Shown here: positions 13,201 to 27,828 of the stretch, piece after piece
How positions within the stretch are numbered: the stretch's first letter is position 1
How the letters are laid out: the number at the start of each line of letters is the position of its first letter
Assembly (NCBI RefSeq): GCF_000003815.2
Contig: NC_049980.1
Location: 16,630,021 to 16,694,020 of the forward strand
DNA length: 64,000 bases
Source: Branchiostoma floridae
Lineage: Eukaryota > Chordata > Leptocardii > Amphioxiformes > Branchiostomatidae
Direction of reading: 5' to 3'
Made by a program: the position numbers and the translations under genes
Notes under the pieces: generated by a model
What the model was told of the DNA's origin: nothing
Seen by the model: only the letters and a program-made list of their open reading frames with translations
The model's database searches: none

Positions 13201-16200
13201 CGCACTGAATGTTGATTGCTTTCTTGCCGCGTGACATCCCCCCCCCCCGTATGGGCCTATGTTCAGAAGTTCTCGTCACTATTCAAGACACATGAAGAGA
13301 ACCAAAGGGCATTCACAGGCGGAGAAGTGTGTACAAATTGAATGAGACATAGATTGGCTGCTCAACGAGGATCCCCGCACGTTATAAACACATTCAAAGC
13401 CACAAACATATTTTCGGCTCTAGTGACAGGCTGGGAAAGAGTTGCGGTATTTTTCAGCCGGCTAGCCGTGCATTCGGCGTGTGATTGATCTTTTAACGAA
13501 CAGAAAATGCGATGACGATATTACACACCTGGCTGACAATCCACAGTATTGTCAGGCTTTTATGGCGCAGTCCAAACCCTGGAGGGCTACATGCACACAA
13601 ACGATAAGTATTAATGGGCAACTTGGTACACTTGTTGTCTTTACTTGTGGAGACTGACTTCGACGGATGAACTAATTAAGTGTGTAGATGCTAAAAAGAT
13701 ATCGACGTCACAACAGAGAAAGGCGTAAGTGCACTCTATCTGTATTTGCATTTGTATACACGAAGAAGAGGTATCATTCGTTGACATGGTAACGTTAACC
13801 ATCTAACGTTTTGTTTGATAGATTAACTCTGCCTTAATTAAAGTTGACTACTTTTGTAAGGAAGCCATAATCTAAACTTAGTAACCAAGCCTCCTGGTCA
13901 TATGTCTACAAAACGCAAATACTGAAAACTGTAATTGCATTAACCTGTATACATTTCAACGTAAAAGTTGATAGGATTTGGCCATGTGTTTATAAAAAAG
14001 AGTAAAACTCGATTTATTTGGCAGATTTATGTAATAGAACAACAATGTACTTGTTGGGGGTACCTACTAGGTACTTACATGAGTTTTACAGCATACTTAT
14101 AAATTAGACACACAAGGGCAGACGTTAATCTAACACGGCCAGTTAAGCATGGCACTCGACCAATACACATATGGATACTAGTGCATCAATACACTTCAAC
14201 CTGGTGAGATATGTCAAGAGATGGCCCTTTTATCCTAAGTAGTCCGCTGTCTAATTTGCATCTTCTGTATGGCTTGTTGAGCTCGGGAGACCTAATTTCG
14301 AGGCGGCACAACTTACGTACCGACATTAAGTTCCTCCGGCAAACGGAAGATGCATGGTGCTGACAGATTCTGTGAAATGGTGACCCATCACAGCTAGTGG
14401 CTATCTGCCGGCCGCGGCGATCGAAATGTTCACAAGTTACTGTCCTTTATTCGCGAAATTTTGGGGAAGGTTTGGCCTGGGTCCAAAGTTGTTCCCAAAG
14501 GCTGGCAGGAAGCAATTGGTTATGTCAATTCCTGTATGCATGGTTCAGTGGGCAAATGCATAGAAAAAATCAGTCATATAGAGATATATTAACAATAATC
14601 AACAAACAATAAATTCTCCAGCTATATTTCATGGAGCTGCGAGATCTTGTTAGAATGTAGATCACGAAGAAATGGCCAATGTAGAAATAGCCAATAGGTC
14701 GTCATTCGATAATAAGTGTGATAAACAGGTATTATGCCACTACACTGCGTCTTCCTGTTGATGCCCTCCGTTGATAACAATCAGAGTATGTTCACTTGAG
14801 ATAAAGTCAATTTTGCCTCTGATGTGTCGTACCGAGGGAAAACAACACTTTGCCTCCAAAGCTGATCAGTTCAGACGTGCGGAGTAACGTGTACTTTTAT
14901 GGCATTCGACTAAAATCGATTTTCCGAATATATATGGCCACGTCTCTCTTATGTAAGCCCCCTACACGTCATTCGAACACGATCCGGTATACATAAAACA
15001 CGTGTATTAAATATCACTGGCCCCTGATAAATGATTGTGTCAACCAGTTTGTCTGGCAGTTGTTCTAGATTACGCCCCTTCCGTCGTTGCATAACATATA
15101 TTGATTTTCCAATCAATCCAAATCCCGTTTGATAGTCATCTTTGCCAACAATCTAAAGTAGTTCTTGTATGTCTGGACTGAAGACCCTAGTGGACACACT
15201 GACAATGTGAAAAATGAGAGCATTTATCGTGGCATCAAATACCGCAGGCACATCAACGAACTGGTAGACTCTTGAAGTCATGTAATTGATTTTATCAAAA
15301 TTAGTCAAATGTGTATGTACAAAAACATGCCCCAAGGATATCCAAGATCAGAGTTAAGTGCACGTCTAGTCGTCTAGTACAGTATTACAGGGGTCCCTAG
15401 CTGATGAGAACTTATGTAGGAATAGAAGATTAGATGATTTCCCAGGCCCATTGCTTGAGAGTAATTCAACAGCCGGATGATTAGCCCATAGGGTCTATCC
15501 GCTGCCTCCAACGACCATGTGCACCCCAGTCACAGCCGCTCCTTTCGCGCCATGTCTGTGCCCCCCCCCCCCCCCAAGTAAATCATCATAACATCAAGTA
15601 CAGCTCAAGCACAGCTCAAGTACAGCTCAGAGACATACAAGTTCAATACTTGCCAACCCTGGCAGTCAGATTAATCAGTCTGGCACAACCCAGAGATGAA
15701 TTCCACTCGTTGCCCGTTAGCTGATCCGCTATCAAAAGGATTGGCTATTGATCGGACGATTCGATGAAGACATCATGACGTCACTCAAAGTCGAAGATTC
15801 ATTGGCCAATTCCTAGTCTTCGGGGAGTTAACGACTGTAGAATGTCGTAATTTCTTCGCAAGAAAGGCTTTTGAACATAATGGAATGGTTGTGAACAAAG
15901 TGCACAGAGCTTTGAGAAGGGGGTACAGTGGACGTCAAATCTCCTTGAGAATATTCGGTTGCTATGAATATCTTTGTTATCGACCATTGCTTTAAACAAC
16001 TTTGTGTCTGTTGCGATTTTCAATGAGAGACACCGGCAATAGGAAGAAATTTAAGTTCATTTTTACGTGGAACTCACGATTCAGCTACATGTGAACTAAT
16101 CGAGCTAATTGAAGATTGCACAATGCACAAATTCTCAATACACGCACCTGCTATGGCGTTCCGTGAACTTTTCCAAGAAGGTTATGTTTTTGGTGCCATT

Positions 16201-16333
16201 TGGATGTTTGCATGTGCCTTGTGGGCAGTATGAATTGAGAAGCTGTGCCTGTTGGTGGATCCGAGTGATATTGGTAGGTGAGCAGAGGTCTGTAAAACAA
16301 GGGGCGCTGATAATGGGTCCCCTAGTGTCTTTC
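10269..16333. other. Mostly featureless intergenic or intronic DNA
   Basis: No supported exon. A minus-strand frame at about 11080-11254 resembles one ankyrin repeat (see findings) but is too weak to call. C homopolymers occur at about 13240 and 15560, and a 13-bp unit containing ACAGCTCAAG is repeated about three times near 15598-15631. The remainder shows nothing I can support. Confidence 0.4.
15598..15631 (+). repeat. Short tandem repeat, ACAGCTCAAG units
   Basis: Three imperfect copies of a unit close to ACAGCTCAAGT/C lie directly after a C homopolymer and AAGTAAATC. It is a minor minisatellite with no visible function. Confidence 0.5.
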
Positions 16334-16336
16334 TAA

Positions 16337-17217
16337 GGCCATGTTGATTTGATTATATGGATGACATCCTCCGGGAACTCCAAAACTGATGCGAGCGAGC
16401 GAATAAAAAAAAAGTTTGGCCAAAAAAAAAGTTGCCTTCAGTATGAAATCAAAGTGGCCAGGAAGGTTGAACATAGGACTAAACACACATAGTATGGTAT
16501 ACCAACATTTACAATGTAGGTGTAGGTGTAGGGACCAGTACATCATACGGGTGCAAAACATTTTTTTTCTTCTTGGACCAATCCGAAAAAAACAGACCTG
16601 AAGAAAAAAACAGAGGAACAGGTTTCGCCAATTACAAAATGGACACACTATGTCGGCAGCTATTTGGGGTCTAACCGGGGGGCCAAGAAGACAACAAGAG
16701 CGAAGTCAAGTAGAGTTTATAGTCAATTGCACCAAGTTTCTACAGTCAAAGGTACAGAGACAGTTAGCCTTTATTACAAGGAGATTGGATTTTAAAATGC
16801 AGTGGGAGTCCAATAATCCACCAAACAGATTCCTTTGTAGCAAAATTGACCAATTACCATTGTTTTGAGTATTGCCAGTTCTCAAGTTTCCACAGACATC
16901 AGGCCCAGGTTCATGTCCGGACCTGGAAATGATCCTCTGGACCTGAATTTTCTGTACTGGTACCTCCCCCAACCAACAATGGATTTTTTTTCTTTCTGTC
17001 CTTTCACATCTTATTCTTTGACTTAGATTCATTTTGGCATTCTATGGCATTAGTTATCTGTTTTCTGATACTTTTTTTTCAATCTACGGAATATTTGTGC
17101 TCATTTTACAGCTGCTTTGCACAACTTATTGTGTGGTCGAAAACTTTTTTTTTTTTGGAAATGGTCGAAAATTGGTGCGAGCGCGGATGTCATCCATATA
17201 ATCAAATCAACGTGGCC
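16337..17217. mobile_element. 881-bp TIR element with TAA target duplication
   Basis: The left end begins GGCCATGTTGATTTGATTAT and continues ATGGATGACATCC. The right end is the inverted copy, ending ATCAAATCAACGTGGCC, so the terminal repeats are about 33 bp with one mismatch. TAA flanks the element on each side (16334-16336 and 17218-17220). Three-base TWA duplications are the hallmark of PIF/Harbinger transposons, so this is probably a non-autonomous member. The interior is AT-rich and has no transposase frame. A partial relative lies at 42421-42711. Confidence 0.7.
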
Positions 17218-17220
17218 TAA

Positions 17221-19121
17221 GGTATATTGCAGCTAAATTTCCGGATCCGGATTTGATATCTCTTGTTTCTGACATTATGTTCTAGTTGTAGATAGCTCTT
17301 GCTTGAGATCATTTCAATAAATTCCGCGAGAAAATAATGTTCCATTTGTGCGGTGCGGCTGATCTTACTGAACCCGTAGTTTCACACATCGTCTGTTGAT
17401 GTCGTAAGGTTGACAGCCGAATCCTTAAACATTATTTAACATTCCAAGTCGCCGCGATTTGATTTTTTTCGGTTGCGGAACGCGTCAGTAAACACGACCC
17501 GGTCGTGCAAAGCGGCGGTTGAGACGTCGGTTCCTCATAACTCACCCTAATGTGAGGTGGGCCTGGAACCAGCTGGAAGAAGCCTGATAATGGTCGTGCA
17601 TTGAAGAGCAAGCCTGACGATGCATGCATGACCTAGCGTATGTTTAACTCAAGCTGTAATGCTATAACGGTGATTAAAAATCAATCAGAAACGCTAATGA
17701 TTACTTCCAGTCGTTACAAAAAGCACCATTAACACCCACAACGGGCTTGTTTTCTGTCATTGCGTGTGTTTAAATATACAGTTACATGGTATTCCTCTGG
17801 AACTGGATCTTGCTGGCAGAATTTTGATGTCCATTGATTGCTAAGTCATTCGGAGGATAGTGCACAAAATCACCTCGCACATTAGCTCAACTTGCACGAG
17901 TCATAGTCCGAGACTCCCTAATATGTGTGTTTCCTGTGATGCGTTACCATACTGATATTAATTCATCCACAACTGACCCGTAGCCATTAACCTGCACTCT
18001 ACAGTCACACCTGGAGTTGAACACCATGAGCCGCCTCTGCGCCTGTACACAATTATTTCAGCAGAGGTGGGAGCGCCGCCTTGTCTAGCAGCCGTGCAGC
18101 TCCATCCTGACGTAGAGATACGTTTGCAAACTTGGCTGTCAAACCTGGCAACTTTAAATTTTACTGGGACGTGGAGAGCGAGAAAGAACGAAACTACCAC
18201 GACGTGCGCTGGATACATCGGAAACAGCAGCTTACACTGTGTTATTTACCGATTTGACGATTACAGTTTTCTGCCCTGTTCAAGTTTCATTTGATATGTT
18301 CGTGAAACGTTTATCACAGTCATCTCCTCGTTGTTAAACCAGTACCCTTCCACAATGTAAGTGTCTGGAAGGTGTAGGCAGCGTATATTTACGTTGCATA
18401 ATACAGTTTGACTTTATGGAAAATATCACTTCAATAAAGCTGCCATAAATACTTCATGTAGACAAAGGGCTGTTATGGTTACGTAAACCAGACGCGACAT
18501 TTACTAGAGTGACGATGTTGATATGGATAGTGTTGTCGTCTACTGCGTCTGTACAGTGAATGGAAAACAGAATATTTTAATCCGTTAAAACTTTAAATTT
18601 TCCATTTAAGGTTAAAAGGCAATGTAATTCATATCAGGGAACCATCTTTCATTTTCTGCAGAGCGTTCCTTTTGTACAACATTTTTATTTCATGTAATGT
18701 AAATTTGCACACGCAGAGACATGGTGAGATTGCTGTAATAAATATCTCCTTCTGCCCTCGGCCTTTGTATAATCCATCAGGCCATTTTCCCGCCTCCACA
18801 ATTCAGTCCATAGGATCTGCAACCTGCCTCGGAAGTATGCATCTTTTAGTACTAGTAGTAGAAGGCACTTATCGAGGCTTTTGCGCTGCCTGCAGCCCAA
18901 GATGCCCACCTCCGCACCCACCCACGTACTGGTGCAGACAGATAGGTGCGGCCTGGGGCACGTACGGTACAGTTCCAGACGAATCACTGGGGATTAAGAG
19001 AAGTTGAATATTACGGTAATTTCTTAAATGTAAATATGTGCAGTTTCTTTGACCAAACTTGCGCCTCAACTTAACTTGGTCCGAAATTGTTAATTCAAAG
19101 ATGTACCGACCTGTTCTGTGC
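17221..19121. other. Non-coding stretch, nothing recognised
   Basis: No conserved protein segment, tRNA or structured repeat was found between the transposon and the first assembly gap. Confidence 0.4.
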
Positions 19122-19377
19122 NNNNNNNNNNNNNNNNNNNNNNNNNNNNNNNNNNNNNNNNNNNNNNNNNNNNNNNNNNNNNNNNNNNNNNNNNNNNNNN
19201 NNNNNNNNNNNNNNNNNNNNNNNNNNNNNNNNNNNNNNNNNNNNNNNNNNNNNNNNNNNNNNNNNNNNNNNNNNNNNNNNNNNNNNNNNNNNNNNNNNNN
19301 NNNNNNNNNNNNNNNNNNNNNNNNNNNNNNNNNNNNNNNNNNNNNNNNNNNNNNNNNNNNNNNNNNNNNNNNNNNNN
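19122..19377. other. Assembly gap, 256 N
   Basis: A run of undetermined bases of non-standard length, so probably an estimated gap. Open frames crossing it (for example 18869-19561 and 19059-19622) are artefacts of reading N as coding. Confidence 0.99.
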
Positions 19378-22300
19378 TTGTAATTTTCATCGACTCTGTG
19401 CCTCGTTGTATTTCGCCCGTCAAACTTAACAGTCCAATGGAACCACGATATAGCCGCGCACCCCTCAGGCACACCCAATCCTTACTGCTCGCCGTAATGG
19501 GCGAACAAAGTCTTCTCAACTGCATTAAGCGTTCCGCGAAATGGCTCTGTAGCGAGAGCAATCGGCTAGACTCAGCGGAGCGAAGGAGGCCACGTTATTC
19601 ACAACTCTGTCAGGCGAAGTAGTTGAGAAACGAGATCGTTTGTCAGAAGTGCGAAAACCGATGTTTGATGGATCTTACTGAAGTTCAAGATGATGTATAT
19701 ACAACGCGAGCTTACTGGCGCCAAACTGCACTCAAACGCAGTCAGGCAGACAGTAATAAAATGGACCTCTGTATTAGACCTCTGCGAGGCACCTGTTGGA
19801 CAGGAGATCATTAGCGACGCAGCGTAGCATGTCGCCACAGTCTAGTATCATCCTTAGTTTAGCCATTGATTAATTTTCCATTTACCTTTCCATAATGGAG
19901 AATCCGTTAAGCACTACTGAAACTCCTGGGTAGGACTGGTACACCTGGGGCGAGGCTGCGCACGCGGAGTGCATGAGAACGGAGGAGGCAGTTCTGATGA
20001 TGGGAACTCCCACGGCTTCACAGCTTTAAAGGACGCACTTTTTATTATCAACGATATAAGAGAACTATTTTATATTCCCCTACTCATACTGCCACCTCTG
20101 CTTCTTCCTTTCAATGTTGTGACGTCGCTGGAAAAAAAACCTTTATACACATTAATACTGAAATGGATGGTATCATAGGCATAACGAACTGTGGTAATGC
20201 CGTGACATGTTGAAAATCATAACCATCGTACCTAACCGACAGAACGAGAAGATAACGGCTCAATTACCTTTTGACGACCACAGAATAATCTTTATCCAAC
20301 AAAAAAGAAATCTTATAAGCACAGTTCAAGAAAAAAACAGAACGTTTCTGTCGTTGCTTGATAGTTACTCTGTATCATGTGCATTTTCATTCTCATTCTA
20401 CATTTACTTAGTCTCAGAGCATGGTCAGAAAGCAAGGCTGAAATGCACGAGCATGTATCCGTGCATTTTTCTTCTGTGCAGTTTTTCTTTTGTCATTGTT
20501 TTCTTCGTTCTTATAACTTTTCTCTTCAAAACCCTGTCCGTAAAGTTGGCTGGTGTCCCAAGTTGTCAGTGCTTATGGCCCGATGGTCCCAATATGTGGC
20601 CAGCAGTCTGCAGGCGGGGGTGGCTAACGGCATGTGACATTATCCTCGTCTTCACTCGTGCGGTATGAAATGACCACCAAATAGCTGTTAGGGGTCTTTC
20701 CTCTTCCCTTGAGGGCCTTTCAGCTCATAAAAACTGCTCCCTACTGGATGGCCGTTAAGATTCAGAATACCATGGGAATGACATTTCCGCACACTTTCAA
20801 TGCCTCTGAGAATAGCCTCTGGCTTATGAAGCTCCACATCGGCTACTTGTGACACAAAGTGTGGATTTGGCAATGTTCTGTTTGTGGGGCACGAAAGTTG
20901 CTCTGGGGGAACCGCGGTAAAAGCTTGTCTCAGTCTGATGGAAATGTAATTTACAGCGCTGGCAGGTGTGTTTGGAGAGGAGGTTGTTGTAGTTGGAGGT
21001 TGTTGTAGATGAAACGTGATAAGAGAACAAAATGAAAACTTCAATATGAATGCTATATTGCAGAAAAAAGTAAGATAACGTTAGCCATCGTATATTCAAC
21101 AGGATCTAAGAAGCTAAGTTTGAAAATCAATGACCGGCGATGTTGGATTTCTTGTTGTAGATCGAAAATTAAGTGGTTGTGTTATCAAAGGAAATGCCAA
21201 TATGTATAATCCCGCTACCGCTTCGCAATAAATGATAACGCTAACAGATAACGATAGATTTCGACAAAAGTATGTGCTATACTTTCAGGCTTACAGTCAG
21301 CTATAGATAGAAAATAGAAAATAACAAGCTGAACTGGCTAGCGCTGATAGCGGACTATTCATGCATTCTAAGAACGTCCAGTTGTTTCAAAGAACCTGGC
21401 ATGATCCAATTGACGAAAGTCCACCCACTGACGGATCTTTTATCTCAGCGAGTAACGGTTAAATCCTTCTTTGCCAAGTAGACTCTTGAGTACTTCTAAT
21501 AGCACAGAGTCAGAGAGAAAGATCTATCTTGAAACTCGACACCAGTAGGTGGTGACGTTGCATATCACAGTTGTTTTCTCAGTGTGACGTCAGAGGCTTT
21601 TGATGCTTGCGCTGTATTGCAGTCGATTATAGCCCAGTCTAATTAGCCTACGGTACTATCTGTTAGATGAGGTGTTAGGTAATCCTTCTAATAACATCAT
21701 AGACGTTAGTATTGGGCAACCCTTTTTTTCGATAAAAAAACAGTAAATTTATTGCAGAAGACGATCGCATCAAAAGGCAACTGATCATGACATTTGGACA
21801 CGATAAGGCTTTAACATGATGAGATGTAAAAATTGTGAGTATTACTTGAGGATCACCAAGCCTCTAGTGTGCCACTTGATGAGCGCGGCGCTATTTAGGT
21901 CACGTTCTACCCTGACGGTTACGTATACCCTGGGAGCTGGGGTAGCAGACTGGAATCCTGATGTCAAACAAGAGAGCGTAATTGTGATTGATATTGATAA
22001 AAGTTGCCAGTTGATGACGCAGAAAAGAGCAATTCATTACATGTACTATCAGGAGATCACGCCCTCTCCCCTCGTGTGGTCAGCTGGAGTGTCGGTGCGT
22101 CGGTGGGCACGGCTGATGATAAACTACATGATCGACATCGCGTTTTACGGGGAATGATAATAAAAGTGTGGGAGAACGTGTGTTGGACGGTTACGATGGC
22201 CGGATGCGGTACTGGGTGTGCGGGGATCAGGAAACTCGATGAATCTTTCAGCCAACAAAGTCAGTGTGATCTGAGCGTTCAATTTGGGTCACCAGATATG

Positions 22301-22672
22301 CCGTAGGAACTGCCTGACCGTCACATTTACTAGTGATAGAAGTGGACGATATCGATGTGGGATTGGTGAAAGGAAACCGATCGATGTCTTTTTATAGCCG
22401 CACTTTTAATACAAGGGTTCATCACCATGTGACAGGGGCACGTTTACGACAATGTAATTCATGCCTTTTGGGTGTTATTGGCGCAGTTCATGATCAGGCT
22501 ATATCTGGAGACGATAGCTAGGAAACAACCTTGAGATATAACCTTCCAAAGGTGAAGCTCGTTGATATTCTACAGGCTGGTGGAGATAAAACCGCAAGAC
22601 GATATTCAACAAAGCTTGTTCATCACACCCCAAAATCTGAATTTCCCCTTATTTACTGCACTGAATGATGAT
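19378..22672. other. Non-coding stretch, nothing recognised
   Basis: Frames in this stretch are short and overlap on both strands. A small duplication of a GGTTGTTGTAG unit lies near 20983-21008. No gene can be supported. Confidence 0.4.
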
Positions 22673-22772
22673 NNNNNNNNNNNNNNNNNNNNNNNNNNNN
22701 NNNNNNNNNNNNNNNNNNNNNNNNNNNNNNNNNNNNNNNNNNNNNNNNNNNNNNNNNNNNNNNNNNNNNNNN
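22673..22772. other. Assembly gap, 100 N
   Basis: Exactly 100 undetermined bases, the conventional size for a scaffold gap of unknown length. Confidence 0.99.
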
Positions 22773-23769
22773 CGTATGGTAGTTGAGTCATACCGCTTCT
22801 AGTGGATTAGCCCCCTGCCGTAGTAATTCCACAAGTTGTGTGGCGCAAGAGCTATTGAAACAGAGATAGGCGCCGCCCTAAGCACCATTTGGGGAGGGAA
22901 GGACTTTGACCAACTAACTTAGCAGTGAATCTAGATGTCATATGCGTGACGTAGCAAAAAGGGCCTGAACCCCGCACGGTAATAGATATTCAACATGCAT
23001 GGGGCAATTCGTTTGTCAAGAGGAGTTAAACAAAGGCTGATTTGAAAGAGGGTTGAAGCTGAGGGACAGAAATTACCGAGGTGGGCATGTTTTCATCTCC
23101 CTTTGCCCCGTTAACTCACAACCGGTACAAAAACGGCCCGCTCTAGTCGTTTAATCAATCCACTATCTCAGTTCGCCCCATGTACGCCCTGTGAACAAAG
23201 TCCCGATATCTGATGGTCTGCCAGTTAGCTTGGAGGCTCTGACGTTCATAGCTCGTACATCAGATTATAGACTCGCCTCTGGCAACGCTTCATAACCCAT
23301 GGAATACCCAACCCAAACAAAGATTGGCCTCATAAAGTTTTCTTTACAAGTACGAGGGCCTGGCGTGATGGGAAAATGGGAGGCAGAAGTTAATGATTCG
23401 CTATTAGGATCCCGTCATCAGCTTATGTTCTATGGGGTGTGGGGGCTTAGAACGCGCGGGAACGTGCCTATTGATGAGGCGGTAATCCTGGAGTGGAAGA
23501 CAGGGACCACGTTTGTTTTGAGAAGTGAGCGGTAATGACCACACGGAGGATTACGAGTAATCACTACCTCAATCCAACCCTAATAGGACCCGATCCCCAC
23601 GGAGCCGCGCTAACTAAGGACAGCCCTAGAATGTCCAGGCGACACGTACAGCTGGGGCTCATACGCCCCCGCTTCTCTTTCTTCGGTACTATCAATGATC
23701 TAGGGAGGCCCCGTAACGTCTGAAAGGTTTGCTTCTGTCGGTGTGGTGAGATTCAGTTGACTCACTTGC

Positions 23770-23880
23770 CATAATATGGCATAGCATAACATGCCATACG
23801 ACCACATAGCATAGCATACCTTACCATATCATATCAGATCATACCATAGCTTACTGTACCATATCATAGTATACAAGACC
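23770..23880 (+). repeat. Degenerate CATAG/CATAC pentamer satellite
   Basis: A tract built from variants of CATAG, CATAC and CCATA (such as CATAGCATAGCATACC), degenerating on both sides. It is simple-sequence DNA without coding potential. Confidence 0.8.
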
Positions 23881-26800
23881 AGACCAGACAACAATAGCGT
23901 GCAGTGAATTCTGTTATTTTTCCATATAAAGTAACAAAATATCACATAAAAAACAATATATTTATTTGTTATGCAGATTGCTGCGTCGACTATGATACAT
24001 ATCAATTTTGAATCTGACATCTTATCTGACATCTCATCCAAATTCAAACATGTCTAACTCATGTCGTCCGTATACTTCACATTGTCCGCCCAAATGTTAC
24101 ATATGAAGACATCTAAACTCCATTGACAAACTAGTGACGAGAGCTCTTAAAGCTTCAAAAGACGCTACTGTTATAGATATCATTGGCTGGTGGTGTTAGC
24201 TAAGGATATGTGGAAAACACCTAATGCTTTTCCCTATGATAGACTGGTGGGATCAGTGCAGGTGATTAAGGAGGAAATTTCATAAACCCGCTCCGGACAA
24301 TTTATATCGTTCATGTAAATGAGAACCTTATTTGCATAATCAATGACTAAACACATCTGTAGTTATGGAGTCAAGGCTGAAATCATTTGGCGAAGTTATG
24401 GAGTCACGGATCTCTCATTACGTGTCTTTTTATCAACAATGTTGCTATTGATAGGTGTCACTGACGTTGCTCTTTGTATGAAAGCTTAAATATTTGGCGA
24501 ATACAAAGCGAATAATTAGAATGGGCCATCCATGTTCACTTGAACAATGTATCGATTATACATCTCCAACGCATTGAACTAAATTCGACAGCCAATAAAA
24601 GAAATCGTTTTTACCTTGTCTCCAAAAAGGTAGAAAGCAGAGAACGCACTTACGAATGCCGCCAGCCTCCCTACGGAAGACTGAAATGAGAATGTATTCT
24701 TCACCAATCCGTGAGAGACGCAAAGCAATGGGTTAAACCTTTCTGAAAACATATGAATTTATCGATCGAGAACTTGGAAAGGAAACGATGACATCGGCTT
24801 ATTGAGTATCACCAGGGCAATCGTTATGTTAAATAATGAATCTGGCATATATCCACGTATGTTTTAAGTGTAGCTTCGTGTTGCCGACGACGTGACGTGA
24901 ATTTATAAACGTGGTTCAGAGGGAAGATGTGAAATTGATGTGCTTAATGTGAATGTCTACGATATCACCAGTTATCATTTCTTCCATCTCTGACTGTAAA
25001 CTGCTCTGTTCGAAATTTCAAAAGGGAACTAAGATTGTGTGATAGTGGAGAATATGGGGCGAGACTTCGATGAAGACTGCGATGTGAAAGGAATTGAAAC
25101 GAAGGTGTGTGGGAGGAAATATTATAGTCCTCATTAAAAAGTTGCGATTCACGTCTTTTTCATTAAGGCTTGAAACAAGGCTTGTTTAAATGGAGTCGTA
25201 AAAAGTAGCAACAATGAAGTTTGCAGTCAGGGATTTACTGAAATCACATAAAATGAGACATAACATAGAATGCGCAGTAAAATATCACACCGTAAAGATT
25301 CACGTCCAATTTGACAGCCAATGAAAAATGAATTATATCGGATCTGAAAATCATTGTTATAATTTGACAGGCATAAAACAGTTCCATTAAGAGCAACCAT
25401 GAAAAGTTAATAACTGGAACAATTAAAGAATTTACAAGTCATACCTTCTGGGCCCCATTTGTCTTTGTTCAAGTGTCGTATACTTTATCGAAACAGGCTT
25501 TATTTCCTTAGATGTTTATAGTCGATTCATTTGGCAGTATATGCATTTATGTCGACAGAAATGGGTGGGGCAGCTGGGGGTATGTGGTACTATTACTAAT
25601 GACTGATAAGGCAAAGATTCCTTATCACTATAAATGTGGCAGGGGCGCGCTTAAAACGTTTGTGCTACCATTGATATTGCGGTCAGTGGAGGTTGTTATG
25701 ACGGTGATAGTGTCTAAGAGATGGCCATCGATCTTTATCCCGTCTTAGTTCCCAAATCTTGATAGTAGCGTCTTGCTCACTGCGTTTCACTCATTTGCCA
25801 CAGACATAAATGCAGCTCACACCGAGCGCCTTCCACTTCCAATAACAGCCAACCATTCAGCACCTGGGACCGCGCCATTCTCCGCTGCAGTCATGTGCTG
25901 TTGATTGCCGGATACCGAGCAGTCATTCGCCGCACGCTTTTAACTGGCCACTTCTGTTCCTTCTGAGGCTTATTACCACCATCGTTGTTATCAACAGCCC
26001 ACAAGACTCTCCAAGAAAGAGCCTTTTGAGCACTTCCACCTATCAGTCTGCAGCAGTGTTGACGGAGATGAGCTTAAACAGAAATGTAGACACTCTTGCC
26101 GTCACGAGTCGTGCAAGAGGACGCTTCGGCAGTACGGAACAACAACAAGCAAGCAGTATTCCTGGGTCACAGTGCCGGCACATCTTGATGAGCGGATCAT
26201 CATTTTCAGGTACCGTATGTACTTTCCGGACCGTGCTACAGCCTTCCAAATGCACGGCGACGTGTGGCGGTCTGTGCTATGTGTGGTGTTAGTTCTCTTC
26301 TGTCACATCTTTGGCCGAAATACTCAGTCTTTATTCTGTTCTTCAGTGAAGCTTGAAGAGGTAATTTTTCATATGTTCCTTTCTTCATGTATCCATCACT
26401 CATCTTCCGTGGGAAGTTAACGTTTCAATTCCAGGTGGTGCTCAAAGTGTGCAAGTATTCCGACAGCGCTTGATAAACATTGGATCTACACATTACTATC
26501 AAGATGTTAATTTTGGCAATGATGCTGTAGGATTACTTGTCTTTTAAATAGGAATCTTGTCTTGGAAGACTTGATTCTTGAAGTAAATAGTGTGTTTCTG
26601 CTGGTAAAAATCTAAGACCAAAAAGAAACTAAACATTGTGATTCCTTGAGGAAAATGTTCTGAATAGGATGTACGTTTTTGTATGTCCCGAAAGTTTAAT
26701 GTGTTTCTTGTGGTTCTACAAAAGGAATGGACTGACCAGTTTTATTATTTAGCACCAACCTGTACCAATAGGAGCTAACGTATGATATGAATCACTTCCG

Positions 26801-27828
26801 GGGTCAAGGTTAATGCTGACAGATGGGCTCGCCCCATCATGTTCACGAAATGATAATGGCGGACCGTCTGTCAGGGAGGGCGTTGGTCGTACTTGTTGCA
26901 GCCCTGTAAGACGTATGGCTGTGCCCCGCGCAGTGTGCGATTACTGGCAGCATCGATTCATCACGGCGGGAGAGGCGGGAGTTAGCGCCGCGTGGGACGG
27001 GGCTGAGGTACGGGCTGTTGGGTGATGTATGGTGCAGTGTGCCCCGATACGACCTCACCCCGGTTCTCTGTGTGTAAAATACAGACACACTCGTCTCAGA
27101 GGTCAAAGTTTCGATGTATTTATCAGTTGCGTCCCGATCGAATGGGTTTGCTGATGCTGTCGAACACCTTTTCACAGATTTTCTCTTTATTGCATAAATG
27201 CAATGGTTTTGACTATTGGCCTGTCTTTAGCTTTCTAAATTCCTTCCTTAAAGCTTCCTTCAACGAAAATACAAGAGTGTCAGAAATTACCGTATGCAAA
27301 GAGCGATGTTTTACATTGACCACATTCACAAGATCTGAGGAAGGAGAATATGGAAATCATACGCTGATGTATGATGATTATAATTTTACTGCTAATCCTA
27401 ATGATAGGAATTACGAGCACAACCAATAACTAAACTGATATTGAATCGAGAACAATACTAGCAAATAATCAAAAACTTCAGTGCATAGTGTGCAGCCATG
27501 CAATGAAGTTTTTCATCAGATTACGGGTGAAGAAACGCCTGCGTCATCTACATGTACATGCCATGTACATGTGTGTGTGTATGTGTGTGTGTTGTGTGAC
27601 ATTGAATTGTTAACGGCCCGAGGAAGATTCCTAACCATAAGGTTGTTTGAGATATTGGATGAAGGGTTAGCGAGACATTATCATTTAGATTGCCAATCCC
27701 TGAAGGGTACGTGACAGCGGTCGATCCCTTGAGGGAGCACCCAGCGACGTAGTCCCTGATCTTGCCGTTTATGGAAGAAATAGATTCTCGATGACTGCAC
27801 TACACCAATACTAACACTACCAGCAGCA

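Noticed and set aside
18869-19622. Long frames across the first gap
   Set aside because: Most of the residues are N-encoded; the real flanks are short and unlike any family I know.
27541-27600. ACATGTACATG palindrome and TG run, considered as a regulatory site
   Set aside because: Simple-sequence DNA; nothing links it to a gene.
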